Of a stretch of 64,000 bases of DNA, positions 36,906 through 48,300 are shown piece after piece; position 1 is the stretch's first letter; every line of letters begins with the position of its first letter. The notes beneath the pieces were generated by a model. It was not told the origin of the DNA, did not search any database, and was given only the letters and a program-made list of their open reading frames with translations. Origin of the DNA: Nyssa sinensis (taxonomy: Eukaryota; Streptophyta; Magnoliopsida; Cornales; Nyssaceae); contig CM018035.1 in assembly GCA_008638375.1 (NCBI GenBank), positions 23,014,307 through 23,078,306 of the forward strand, given 5' to 3'. The position numbers were made by a program, and so were the translations under genes.

Positions 36906-38071
36906 ACTATTCATTTGCATCGTTTGGACTTCGTTGGACCTACATTTGAAATAGGGGCATTTTTGTAAACATTAATATTTTATTCATTTTCCTGTTTGGG
37001 CCACAGTGACATTTCTAAAAACAGTTGGGGCCGGTTTATAATTTCCAAAAGCTGCGGTCTGAACCCACTGGTTCAAGGGTTAAAAACCCTAAACCGGTTT
37101 GAACCTCAACTGAATCGACCGGTTCAAATTTAAAACTTAAAATTAAAACACAATGCGACACGTGTCACCACCCATTTAGATCTGGTCTGGTCTCGGCCCG
37201 ATCCAGACCCTGATCCGGTCCCGTTTTGACCCGACATGGCCCCCGACTTTCCGGTTGTCTTCTCCGGCGAAGATTCCGGCCACCGTCGCCAGAACAGTGC
37301 CCCAACTCACTATTTTCTCAATTTTTTTATAGTTTTCACGTCCAAATCTTATTCTTTTCACATCAAATCAATTCTAAGACTTCAAACTAAAATTTAGAAC
37401 AATTTTAGCCTCAAATCATCACGGTTTTCCGACACCCACCTCAGTTTTTCCGGCGTTGCACCGGTGACTGGATTTTTGGTCACCAAACGGTCATTTCTTG
37501 ACCGTTTTAAGTGATTCAAGTTGCGTTGGACTCCTGGAGTTATTTCCTATTGATTTTTAATCTCAAAATCAAGATTTGTTTGATGGATATAATTCCACCA
37601 TGGTTGATCGAAGCTAAATTCCTGGTTCTGGGTTTGTCATTTTTTGGGTGTTTTTACACTCTGATTTCATATTTAGACAAGTCCTAACTATAGTCTAAAC
37701 ATTGTATCTACATAGATAACTTTAAAACAATTCCTATCAGATTCAGAATTCTAGAGAGAGAGAGAAAAACGATAATTTGGATTTTCTTACATTTTTCCCC
37801 TGTTTTTCTCCTTCTTCTTGTTCTGATTCTTTCTCTATTTTCCTCAGTTCCTTCCTTGTTCAGTTGTTCCTTTAGAAACAGCATGAATTGCATGCTTTGG
37901 TTTTTAAACCATTTCCACCGACTCTTCTCTCTCTTCTCTTTCTCTCTCTACATGACCTCACTTCTCTGTATTCAGCCTCCAACTTTCACTTCTTATCAAG
38001 ACCTTCCCATCCCAATTAATTTTACTTTTCAATTTCTCTGCCCTTGCCTTTAAGTGTTGCAAGATATTTTG

Positions 38072-38290
38072 TATATATATATATATATATATATATAACA
38101 TGACACACACACTAACACATCAAGATACACACACACACACTGCCGACACACACACACATACACTTGACATATATATATATATATATTTATATCTCATTAT
38201 TTATTATTATTATTATTGTCATTATTATTATTATTATTATTATTTATTTTTATTATTATTATTATTATTATTTTTTATTTTTATTTTTAA
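38072..38290. repeat. Compound microsatellite (TA)n, (CA)n, (TTA)n
   Basis: A TA run at 38072-38097, CA runs at 38103-38158, another TA run, then TTA repeats to about 38290, at the far end of LTR D. Confidence 0.95.
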
Positions 38291-38417
38291 TTTATTATAG
38301 TTCGGGTTTTATGCCATGGCCCGGGTTTACCGGGTCGGGTACCGGCTCACTCGGGTCAGGGTATTACAAAGGAGAAGGAGATTTAAATTAATAGAACTGA
38401 TGAAAGTTATTTTTGAG

Positions 38418-39430
38418 GTAAGTAACTCCTATGCTTTACTATGTGTTATTCTCAGCCAGTCACATTTATCTTCAAATGCTGTCAAATTTGTACTCTATCA
38501 CTACCTACTGAACTCAACTTCTTTGATTGATGCCAATCGACTTGTAATTATTTGTTCATGCCTATACTTCGAATTTGACTTGCTTGCCCATATCATTTTG
38601 TGATCTTGACTTGTTGATACTTGAGCATATTTGTACCATCATGTATATCGTGCCATGATCTTGTAATATATCTTGTTGATGGAAATCTTGTTGATCCACA
38701 CACTTATGTCTTGTTGAATGAGGATTTGTCTATTTCACATGATTGTATATCCTGTGTGAAAATTTTATTAATCATGATATTTGGTATAAGCCCGGGGGTT
38801 GTGCTCAGTTACAACGGCCCATCTATTACCAGATGCGGGGAGGACCTTTTGGGGTCTGTTGTGTCCTTCGAGACCTGTAGTAAAAGAGCTCTTGCGCTGT
38901 TCAGTAAGCCCGAGGAACTGAGGTGAATCTGAATATGCGTGTTTTGGGGGTATGCCGGGCCTTGTTTTGTTTACGCATCTATTTTGTTAGAACTCAATAA
39001 CGACATTTTTGCATTATTGGATGATCATATTTTAACCTGTGAATGATAATATTATTGCAATGATGCTATACTTTACTCGATGATGATATATCTTTGGTAC
39101 TCGTTGGAGGATCATATTCTATGCAAGCATGTTGTACTTTTGATTGACTAACATTTTGTATGTGGCAACGATTCATCATGATAGGCTAGATCCCAATTTT
39201 GATTGATCTTGTCATTGCCTTCTTTTATCATATTGTGGGATATGCCTCTTTTAGACCCTCGGGTCATTATTGTTGTACCTTAGTGACTGGCTATATTTAT
39301 ACATGATATCTTTTATTAGCTATCTATTATCTTTTTCCTCATTATCCTTATGAACTAACCCTGACCCATGTTAAAGCTAGGAAATTACTTGTTGGGCTTT
39401 ATTAGCTCACCTCTCCCCTTATGTTTTCAG
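38418..39430 (+). promoter_or_regulatory. Putative leader intron of the G 5' LTR
   Basis: The donor is TTGAG|GTAAGTAACTCC (GT at 38418-38419). The acceptor is TTATGTTTTCAG|GAT (AG at 39429-39430). The hairpin GGGCT-TTATT-AGCTC is at 39394-39408. The 3' LTR counterpart runs 44817-45831, with its acceptor changed to CAAG. Confidence 0.5.
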
Positions 39431-39789
39431 GATAACAGGAAATAGGAGAACCCTCAAGCGCTTTGGAGGCTTAGACGCCGCTAGCCACTGGTAGCTCTTT
39501 TTGGTGAGTTTTGTATTAAATTAAATAATGGATGGTCTTAATATCTCCCATGTCTCCACGGTCCTTTCAGTTGTGTTTTTGGAGGATCTGTACATAAAAA
39601 CACTTATGTTCTTTTGGCATGTATTAAATGATGACCTAACTATGCTACTTGTTTTAACTAATGTCTATAAAATATTTTGTTAAAACCTTACTTAGTATTT
39701 GAGATCCTTTAACGGGGAACGGCTCACGGGCCGCAGACCCGGTCATGGACCCCTAATCAGCGCAGGGTGGGTTTTAGGTCGTGACAGAG

Positions 39790-39801
39790 TGGTATCAGAG
39801 C
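39790..39801 (+). other. Primer binding site of element G
   Basis: TGGTATCAGAGC is the exact complement of the initiator tRNA-Met 3' end, three bases after the LTR end. Confidence 0.95.
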
Positions 39802-40091
39802 ATGTGGTTGTAGTGGTTCATGGGAGATTAAGACTAAAATATTAAAACTCGCTAAAGTTTGAGGGTCATAAGTCTATCGGTCAATTAATTAAATAAAGCT
39901 TGTGAACTGTCCTTTTTGCAGTGGATGGTGCACACTCGTAATATGGCTGTGGAGGCAAATTAGGACTAAGATGTTAAGACCCGTAGAGTCTAAGAGTCAG
40001 ATAATAAGTAAACCCATTATAGTGATTAAGTGTTTACTTGACTGAGAAATATTGTCCTTTTGCAATAGGTAATCCGCAATCGAGTGCTATT

Positions 40092-41182
40092 ATGGATCGT
40101 TTGGACATAATAGAGTGCCTACTAGAGCGTGTTGTAGAAGTTCTACCCAGAAGAGGTGGGACTGAACCGGTGTGGCGAGACCATATTGATAATCGAGAAG
40201 CCCAACAGGGCGATGAGAGAAACTGATTATACCAGTACACACAATTCCAAGACTTGAAGCCGCCGACATTCGATGGTTTGGGCGGTCCTACGGCAACGGA
40301 ACAATGGTTGCTAGAAATGAATCGTATATTTCGAGTTCTCATCTATAGTGAAGAATAGAAGGTGGCCTATGTCACACACGTGTTCGAAGGGACAACCCAT
40401 GGATGATGGCTGTTAGAAGCAACTCGTGAACCCAATGTGAGTTGGCTGAGAATTACAAAACTATTCAATGAGAAGTATCTTTCCCTAGAAATTCGAGATC
40501 AGAAGATAGCTGAATACTTAACACTTCAGCAGGGAAGAATGACTGTCGATGAATATGAGGCCCAGTCCACCGAGTTGGCTAGTTTCATCCCTAATGTCCT
40601 CAACATTAAGAGCATCAAAGCCTGCAAGTTTGAAGGAGGTTTGAGATGGGTCATACAAGACTGGATCAGGCCCCAGAAATTAGCCACGTACCATGAGGTG
40701 GTGGCGACAACGAGAGTAATAGAACGGAGCGAAGGGGAATTTTCTAAGAAGCAAGGGAATTATAGAGACGAGGAGGAAACCGGGGTAACGGACAAGGATC
40801 CTCATCTTCCAAACTACATGTGGGAATACGCAAAATAGGGACAAAGCCTAGCCGGAAAAGGGCCAAACCCCACAATGGGAACACACCTAAATGCCCCACT
40901 TGTCGGAGGTACCACCAGGGGCAGTGCTACAAGGAGACCAATGCTTGCTTCGCTTATGGACAAGTTGGACACTTCATGAGAGACTGTCCCAAGGACACCA
41001 GGCTAAGGGTCAGTACTACACTAGCTGCATTAACATTTATGCCAAGACCCCCGCAGGAAAATGAAGGACCTAGAATTGAGCAACAGCAACCAGGGGGAGT
41101 TTTCCTCACCACACCTAATGATGACCAGGCCTCTACCTCAAGAGCTGTGGGTATGCTCATAACTTTTCGTTCTCAATGTATA
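40092..41182 (+). pseudogene. Gag with zinc knuckle, element G
   Basis: The start MDRLDIIECLLERVVEVLP is at 40092. The capsid region reads PPTFDGLGGPTATEQWLLEM, FEGTTHG and LFNEKYLSLEIRDQKIAEYL, ending near YEAQSTELASFIP. Stops at 40224, 40358 and 40406 fit single transitions. A frame change near 40820-40838 leads to CPTCRRYHQGQC and the knuckle CFAYGQVGHFMRDC (40942-40983), whose second Cys is Tyr. It ends soon after, where a protease would begin (AVGMLI). It would package element RNA. Confidence 0.85.
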
Positions 41183-42296
41183 TAAGACTTATTTACCATT
41201 GATTCCTCACTCTTATATATATATATATATATATATATCGCTCACAACATGTTGAGTTAAATATAGAAATTGAATCTCTAGGTTGCTTGTTAACTGTTTG
41301 ATTCCTTAAGAAGAGTCGCTAAAAGGGAAATGCTAGATAAGGGACATGTGAAATTGAAGTCATGGGTACTCCTTACCTAGTTAATGGCTGACTTAAGATC
41401 TTTAGAAAATTAACCGCTAATCGGGGATCACAAATGAACATCACAAATAAATCTTAAAGTTACCCTTAGGAGAGAACTTTGAAACACAATCAACCGAAGG
41501 ATGATCATAAACATAACAAAGGAAATATGACCCCATAAATACGATAATAGTAAAAATCCAAAGGGCATGATAAGTAGGCAAAAAACTTAATCGAACGATG
41601 TAATAAACACACCACTAAACACATGTAGTGGACCCATCAAGGACTATGCCCTTGGTAAAGCTAAAGTACTTGAATAAGGAATCCAATACACACAAAATGA
41701 TGAATAGAAGTAAAGTAGTTAGTTACACTACAGACTTCCTACTATTAAGATAACCAATGGAAAAGAAGAGGATCAAAATGCTAAATGTATTTATCTGGCA
41801 CATAATGTACCAACAAAGGTTGAAAAACCATGAACGGTAGTGTAGTCATAACTTAGCGTCAAATGAAAATTTTAAGACGAGTAAGCGTATAACTGGTCGA
41901 AACACTGGTAACAGTGGGAAAATGTCAAATAACTAAAAAAGATGACTCCGAGTGTGTAATAAAAGCATAATGGATCCATAGCTACATGTTCGAAAACTAA
42001 AGAGATAAACTTTGAATTATTGATGCAAAAATTTGAAGACCTGAAGTTTAAAACTTCGAGGAAGTTAAAAGTCAAATCTTTAACCTTCGAAAGTACTAAA
42101 GTGATTAAACGAAGAAGAGTATGAAAGGGTTGTGAAACTCGTAAAATATTTTCTAAATTGGAGAAACAGTATCTAAAATACCATAATAGACCGAGAGACA
42201 AATCAAAAAGAGAAACTATGATGACAGGATTAGTATAAGGAGAGGTTAGAGCCTCCTAGATATTAACAACTAAGTTTTGAGGACAAAACTTCTTTT
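41183..42296 (+). other. Non-coding internal remainder of element G
   Basis: No pol domain is visible in any frame. AT-rich, with a (TA)n run at about 41216-41238. It ends in GAGGACAAAACTTC, typical of the sequence before the PPT in gypsy elements. The pol region appears to be lost or never present. Confidence 0.6.
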
Positions 42297-42309
42297 AAGG
42301 GGGATAGGA
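42297..42309 (+). other. Polypurine tract of element G
   Basis: AAGGGGGATAGGA lies immediately before the 3' LTR start TGTAACACCCC. Confidence 0.9.
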
Positions 42310-44275
42310 TGTAACACCCCGACCTAATTAATTAATAATTAGTCCGCTAATTATTAATTAGACACAACATAAAGAATAATTGAAAAAACTAATCATAAAT
42401 TTCTAGATGGTCACAATAGACCAATAAAATAATTTAATACGTCAAGAAGGGAGGGCTTAATTTAGCCATTTTAGTCCTATTTTTAACACTATTAAAACTT
42501 GAACTAGCTAGTTATAGAAAACACAACGAAATAAAAACCAGCACGAGGCCTTTAACATCGAAGCTAACCTAAATGGGGAGTGACCAGAAGAAACCGCTTA
42601 GTAAAAAGAGCGACTAGAAAAGAAAATATTAAGGAAATAGCCGAAATGGAAATCAGCGACAACCAAATAAGGGATAAGCCCAAAATGAGAGAAAAATGCT
42701 AAATGTGAGGCCAATGGGATTTGAACCCTTGACCTAGTGAAGCAGGATTTTTGGCATCCAAAAATATACCAAGTGGGCTGCTAGCACTTTTGTGCTTAAT
42801 TATGCAACCAAAATGTATATATCCTCAAGTTACCCAAGCCCACCTCCCAAATTGGCCAATGGCCATTCATGCAACACCTCGCCATCTACATCACCCTATG
42901 TCTCAGCTACATCATGATGCCTGCCCCAACTCTCATCATCACATCTGAACCCCATGATGTGCATGCATAAGGTAAGTGTATAGGTGTACACTTATATATG
43001 TACAAGCCCTATACTTTGGAAACTAAAACCCTCAAGTGTGTGTGAGCTGTTCAGACGTGTGTGTGAGAGACCAACATTGTGCATGTGTGAGTGATTGTGA
43101 GTGAGAGACATTGTGTGAGGAGGAATGTGTGTGCAAGTGTGTGTGTGCATGCATTGTGTGTGACTACCTGGAGGTGCACAAGGAGAGGGAGGAAACTGGG
43201 CTGGTTTGAGGAAGTTTGAGAAGGTCAGAACTGGGCCACAATTGAAGGAAGGGCCAACAAGGTATAAGGCTTAAAACTGTTTTATTTTCTTTTCCTTCCT
43301 TTTGAATTTTTGGCACTGTTTCAGTTTTATTTTAAGACTAGGTTGCATACAGGAATAACTCTAACACATAGGAGCTATTCTGAGTAAACTGAGAGGGTCG
43401 AGGAGCTTGAGAAACCCTAAAACCCTGCGAAACCTCCATTGTTGGCCCTCGAATTTTTAGGTCTAAGATAATGTTTAGGAAAACCATTTTTGACAACCCA
43501 AACCTAAAACCGACCCTTTTAGCATTCCAAAAACCCTAGGACGCGACCCATACACCCAAGAAAAGACCCCAAAAACTGAATTTGCAGGTCTCGGGTTTGA
43601 AACCCAGACTCTGAAATAGGCTCCTAAACCTTTATTTTGGAATGAGGATCGAACCCCTTTGCCATGACGGTCAAAACAGGCCAAACCGCGTGCAAAATGG
43701 CGATGAAATGGCTATTTGTGAGCCAGTTGCAAGTCATGACTATTCCTTTCACCGTAGCTTCTAGAGCTTGATTTGAGACTTGAAACCAATGCCAAAGTGT
43801 TGCCCAAATATTCAGAGTTCCCTACCACCTAAAAACAGAGGCTAATTCAACCCCAAACTTCACAAAATTGAAGGAGATGAAAACTAGAAATTAGGGCAAC
43901 AGTAGCCCTATGCAATAGAGAAGATGACGAGTCGTTAAGTCAACTCGCCCAACTCGACTAGACCCAACGTGTTAACTCGGACACGTGTTGGCTTGTAAGC
44001 AAGCCTGCACATTAATGGAACGGTGTCGTTTCGTGTAGGGGATTTTAAAATTAAAGGGTTTCGGGACTGTTTGGCCACAGGTTTAGGGAATTTAAATCAA
44101 TAAACCAGCTTGGGACAGGATAGCTTATCCTCGAATTTTCCCCTTATACGTTGTTTGGATGAGGAACCTTTGAAAAAAAAAACTGATGGGCATAGGATCA
44201 AACTTGTAACCTGTCGGGGAGGTGGCAATGGGTCAACCCACTGTGCCACCCATTGCACGCCCGTTAGGATTTGCA

Positions 44276-44314
<39 letters not shown>

Positions 44315-46187
44315 CTGATATATTAATTTAAATTAATTAGATTAATTAATTTAAATTATTTAAAAATAGGTAAATGTTCCGATGTCCAAATTAATTAAAC
44401 AAATAATGTATTTTAACTCTTTCGGACATTTTGGACCTAATGGTGAGGTCCATTTTGTCAACCGGGATTCTGAAAAATTAAGTCCTATAAAACATGAAAT
44501 TACCATTTCACCCTTAAGGGTACTCAAAGCCAAATAAAAAGCCACGAATGCCTAAATTTATTTTCTTGGACGTTTCAGACTCAATGATGGAGTTCGTTTA
44601 ACCAAATAAAATTCTCTGAGGGTCGATGTAATAAATTTAGCCACCTTAAGAATATAATTAAACAATACCGAGGGAGTTAAATAGGTCACCAACATTAGCA
44701 TCGACCTAAATAATTAAAAATGGGATAATGACAATTAAATTTCTAATTTATAGGAACCACCAAGGGGAAGGAGAAGGAGATTTAAATTAATAGAACTGAT
44801 GAAAGTTATTTTTGAGGTAAGTAACTCCTATACTTTACTATGGGTTATTCCCAGCCAGTCACATTTATCTTTAAATGCTGCCAAATTTGTACTCTATCAC
44901 TACCTACTGAACTTGACTTCTTTGATTGATGCCAATCGACTTTTAATTATTTGTTCATGCCTATACTTCGAATTTGACTTGCTTGCCCATATCATTTTGT
45001 GATCTTGACTTGTTGATACTTGAACATATTTATACCATCATGTATACCGTGCCATGATCTTGTGATATATCTTGTTGATGGAAATCTTGTTGATCCACAC
45101 ACTTATGTCTCGTTGAATGAGGTTTTGTCTATTTCACATGATTGTATATTCTGTGTGGAAATTTTATTGATCATGATATTCGGTATGAGCTTGAGGGTTG
45201 TGCTCAGTCACAACGACCCATCTATGCCCAGATGCGGGGAGGACCCTTTGGGGTCTGTTGTGTCCTTCGAGACCTGTAGTAAAAGAGCACTTGCACTGTT
45301 CAGTAAGCCCGAGGAACTGAGGCGAATCCGAATATGCGTGTTTTGGGGGTATGCCGGGCCCCATTTTGTTTATGCATCTGTTTTGTTAGAACTCGATAAC
45401 GACATTTTTGCATTGCTGGATGATCATATTTTTACCCTATAAATGATCATATTATTGCAATCATGTTATACTTTACTCGATGATGATATATCTTTGGTAT
45501 TCATTGGAGGATCATATTCTATGCAAGCATATTGTACTTTTGATTGACTAATGTTTTGTATGTGCAAGCGATTCATCATGGTAGGCTAGATCCCAATTTT
45601 GATTGATCTTGTCATTGTTTTCTTGTATCATATTGTGGGTTATGCCTCTTTTGGATCCTTGGGTCATTATTATTGTACCTTAGTGACTGGCGATATTTAT
45701 ACATGATATCTTTTCTTGGCAATCTATTATCTTTTTCCTCATTGTCCTTGTGAACTAACCCTAACCCATGTTAAAGCTACGAATTTACTTGTTGGGCTTT
45801 ATTAGCTCACCCCTCCCCTTATTTTTTCAAGACAAAAGGAAGAAGGAGAACCCTCAAGCGCTCTGGAGGCTTAGACGCCGCTAGCCACTGGTAGCTCTTT
45901 TTGGCGAGTTTTGTATTAAATTAAATACTGGATGGTCTTAATATCTCCCATGTCTCCACGGTCTTGTCAGTTGTGTTTTTGGAGGATCTGTACTTAAAAA
46001 CACTTATTTTCTTTTGGCATGTATTAAATGATGACCTAACTATGCTACATGTTTTAACTAATGTCTATAAAATGTTTTGTTAAAACCTTACTTAGTATTT
46101 TCAGATTCTTTGACGGGGAACGGCCCACGGGCCGCAGACCTGGTCAGGGACCCCTAATTCGCATAGGGTGGATTTTGAGTGGTGACA
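42310..46187 (+). repeat. 3' LTR of element G
   Basis: It starts TGTAACACCCCG and ends GGTGACA. It has the antisense tRNA-like module (44188-44270), the CCATTG module (44409-44458 and 44569-44600), the empty site of D (44768-44772) and the leader intron signals. A (TA)n run lies at about 44277-44310. Confidence 0.93.
44188..44270 (-). other. tRNA-like A-box/B-box module, antisense in the G 3' LTR
   Basis: The minus strand has TGGCACAGTGGGTTGACCC and GGTTACAAGTTTGATCC. The A box is a better match than in the 5' LTR copy. Confidence 0.45.
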
Positions 46188-47682
46188 AATTGCGTCATGC
46201 CTTCCCTAACCATTTCTACTTCTTGTATAAAACAAATCAACTCTCCCACTTCCCTACTCAATTATTACCCCTCAATCCCAACTAGCTACCATTAACAAAC
46301 TACTCCTCAACAAAAAAAAAAAAAAATGCACCATACCTCCCCTTACTCACTCCTTTCCTACTTCCAAACCCACAATTTTCTATATGATTCTTTATTCCTC
46401 CATAATCGCTAGGCTTTCCATTAAGTTGTTTCCCCCATTCGAGAACTCCTACCATCCCTGACCTACTTTCTTTAACTGTCAACCTTTGCTCACTCCATAT
46501 CACGATGCTCAGTTCTTCAATATATCAACAATTTGCTCACTCCATCTAACCACTCTCCGAAGTAATCCACCACATCACTCCCTTCCCAACCCCGACAAAC
46601 CACATATTCTTTAGCCGATAGCATAATCTAAGACCTACAAGCAATGCAAGTAGATTACATTCAACAAAAAGTAAATGAAAAACAAAAAATTACGAAAATC
46701 AATAAGAGAAAAATATTTTGAATTGGGATAGAATAAATGCATTTTGTTCATGGAATAATTAAAGAAACTAAAGAAACATACAAATGCAACACCAAAAAAA
46801 TGGTAGGTCAAAGGCTAAAAAGATGCACACACCTCAACAACGTATGATATGAAACACAGTTTTCCATCCAAACTTCTACTAGATTTATTTATCATTTCTT
46901 TAGGAATAGGTACTAGAAGAAGTTGAGATCTATTGCAAACAATTATTTCAACTTTCATGCAAAAAATACTAACTGATGAATTACATTGATGAAAAACAAG
47001 AGGACGAGGAGAGAAAAAAATAAATAAATGAATGATATATGTGGACTAATGATTAAAGAAAATAAATAAGAAATAGAAATTACAAATACACACCCATTTC
47101 ATATAATAGAAGGGGTTTGGAGGTGAGTAGTTGAAAACTTACTCTCGTTCTCATTTTTCATTAGTTACCTTGCTTAGATTACACCTACAGAATGTAAATC
47201 ATCAAAACCTAAAATGTAAATCATCAACTCTAGAGCACAAAATACAAACTAATGAGTAACATTGATAGAAAAATTGTAGGACGAGAAGAGAAGAAATAAA
47301 TAAATGAATGCTATAAGTGGAATACCTATTCAAGTGCTTCCACAATTTACATAATGCAACTCGTAAATCCTCTCTATTTCAAGAAATTTTCAACGAAATA
47401 CACAAAATTAACCACAAAAAAAAAAAAAAAGATTAAGAAAGACAGAGATAGAGACAGAGTGGTGAAAAGGAAGAAAAAAAAAACTCTAGGAAACAAATAT
47501 TAGAGAAAAATAAATAGATCAATGAGCATTTGACACTCCCCCACTATTGGACAATATAAAACCAAATATATTGTATTCACCCTCCTCCTTGCCCACCATT
47601 GCCTAAAGCTCACTATCACCCCTCACATCACCACTAATCCCTCACGACCAAGAAAGAGGCAGGGACTTGCTAAAATTCAACA
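46188..47682. repeat. Local repeat field right of element G
   Basis: 46195-46300 and 46480-46560 resemble 31350-31480 and 31080-31130. 47565-47650 resembles 31140-31250. A direct repeat of about 90 bp (46958-47045 and 47233-47323) shares the GAGGACGAGGAGAGAA-type block and AAATAAATAAATGAATG. No gene was seen. Confidence 0.55.
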
Positions 47683-48300
47683 ATGACAGATAAAGAGGCA
47701 GATAAAGGCTTTGGTTCTACTAGCCTTAAAGGAGATGGGTTGGGTCGTATTAGGGTTCTTGGAAGAAACCCAATGCTTCAAATTAAATTGGGGAAGCTAG
47801 ATGGGAATAATTATCTAGCATGATCACGTGCATGTTTACTATCCAATGATGCATCTAGCTTATATGATAATGTCAATGGGACACTCAAAGAACTAGAATC
47901 TATAGATCCAACGCTTAAGCAATGGCACTCGAGCAATTCCCTTGTGATATCATGGCTTCTTAACTCCATGCAACCACAAATTAGCCGTGGCTTCTTGTTT
48001 CTGAAATCAGCATATGAGATTTGAACTACTGTAGAGAAAACTTATTCACATGTCGGTAATGATGCTCAGATCTACAATCTCTACAAGAAGGTTCACGAAA
48101 CCAAACAAAAATATTTGAGTGCTACTAAGTATTATGCTGATCTCAATGATCTCTATCAAGAATTGCGAGTGAAAACAAAATTACTATTAGATTTTAAGGA
48201 AAATATTTTCAAAAAATTGGGAAAAGATTTAACTTCTAAACCTCTCTTAAATCAGACATTACAAAGTATGACATTCAAAAGAATTTTCAAATTATGACGA
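47683..48300 (+). pseudogene. Ty1/copia gag relic
   Basis: The ATG at 47683 opens a copia gag-type N-terminus: LKGDGLGRIRVLGRNPMLQI, then KLDGNNYLA-stop-SRACLL, LKQWHSSNSLVISWLLNSMQ, PQISRGFLFLKSAYEI-stop, VEKTYSHVGNDAQIYNLYKK and YYADLNDLYQEL. Both stops replace a conserved Trp (TGG to TGA). No pol, LTR or primer site could be found around it. Confidence 0.8.

Larger units (their letters stand above)
35118..38368 (-). mobile_element. Solo LTR D (family B) nested in the G 5' LTR
   Basis: The ends are TGTCACGACCCC (35118) and GGGTATTACA (38368). The exact target duplication AAGGA is at 35113-35117 and 38369-38373. The sister 3' LTR of G holds the empty site with one AAGGA (44768-44772), which proves the insertion boundaries. 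3251 bp, no genes. It has three CCATTG module copies (36565-36905), CCGGTT palindromes near 37090-37130, and long microsatellites at 38072-38290. Confidence 0.97.
32640..39786 (+). repeat. 5' LTR of element G (3.9 kb without LTR D)
   Basis: It matches 42310-46187 throughout. Removing D and one AAGGA copy leaves 3891 bp, against 3878 bp in the 3' LTR. It contains a G-T-rich tract at 33360-33490, the antisense tRNA-like module, the CCATTG module (34751-34800 and 34911-34945) and the leader intron. A B-box-like GGGTTCAAATCCCC is antisense at about 33046. Confidence 0.92.
32640..46187 (+). mobile_element. Gag-only gypsy retrotransposon G, two full LTRs, exact TSD
   Basis: The target duplication AATTG (32635-32639 and 46188-46192) is exact. 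The 5' LTR (32640-39786) starts TGTAACATCCC and ends GTGACA. PBS, gag, PPT and a 3' LTR (42310-46187) follow. The internal region (39787-42309) has gag and a zinc knuckle but no protease, RT or integrase. It is a non-autonomous element of the type called TR-GAG. It needs a helper such as a Tekay element; its gag resembles that of E. The 5' LTR carries solo LTR D. Confidence 0.93.

Noticed and set aside
41872..42201. 109-codon minus-strand frame in element G
   Set aside because: No domain or family resemblance; AT-rich chance frame between gag and PPT.
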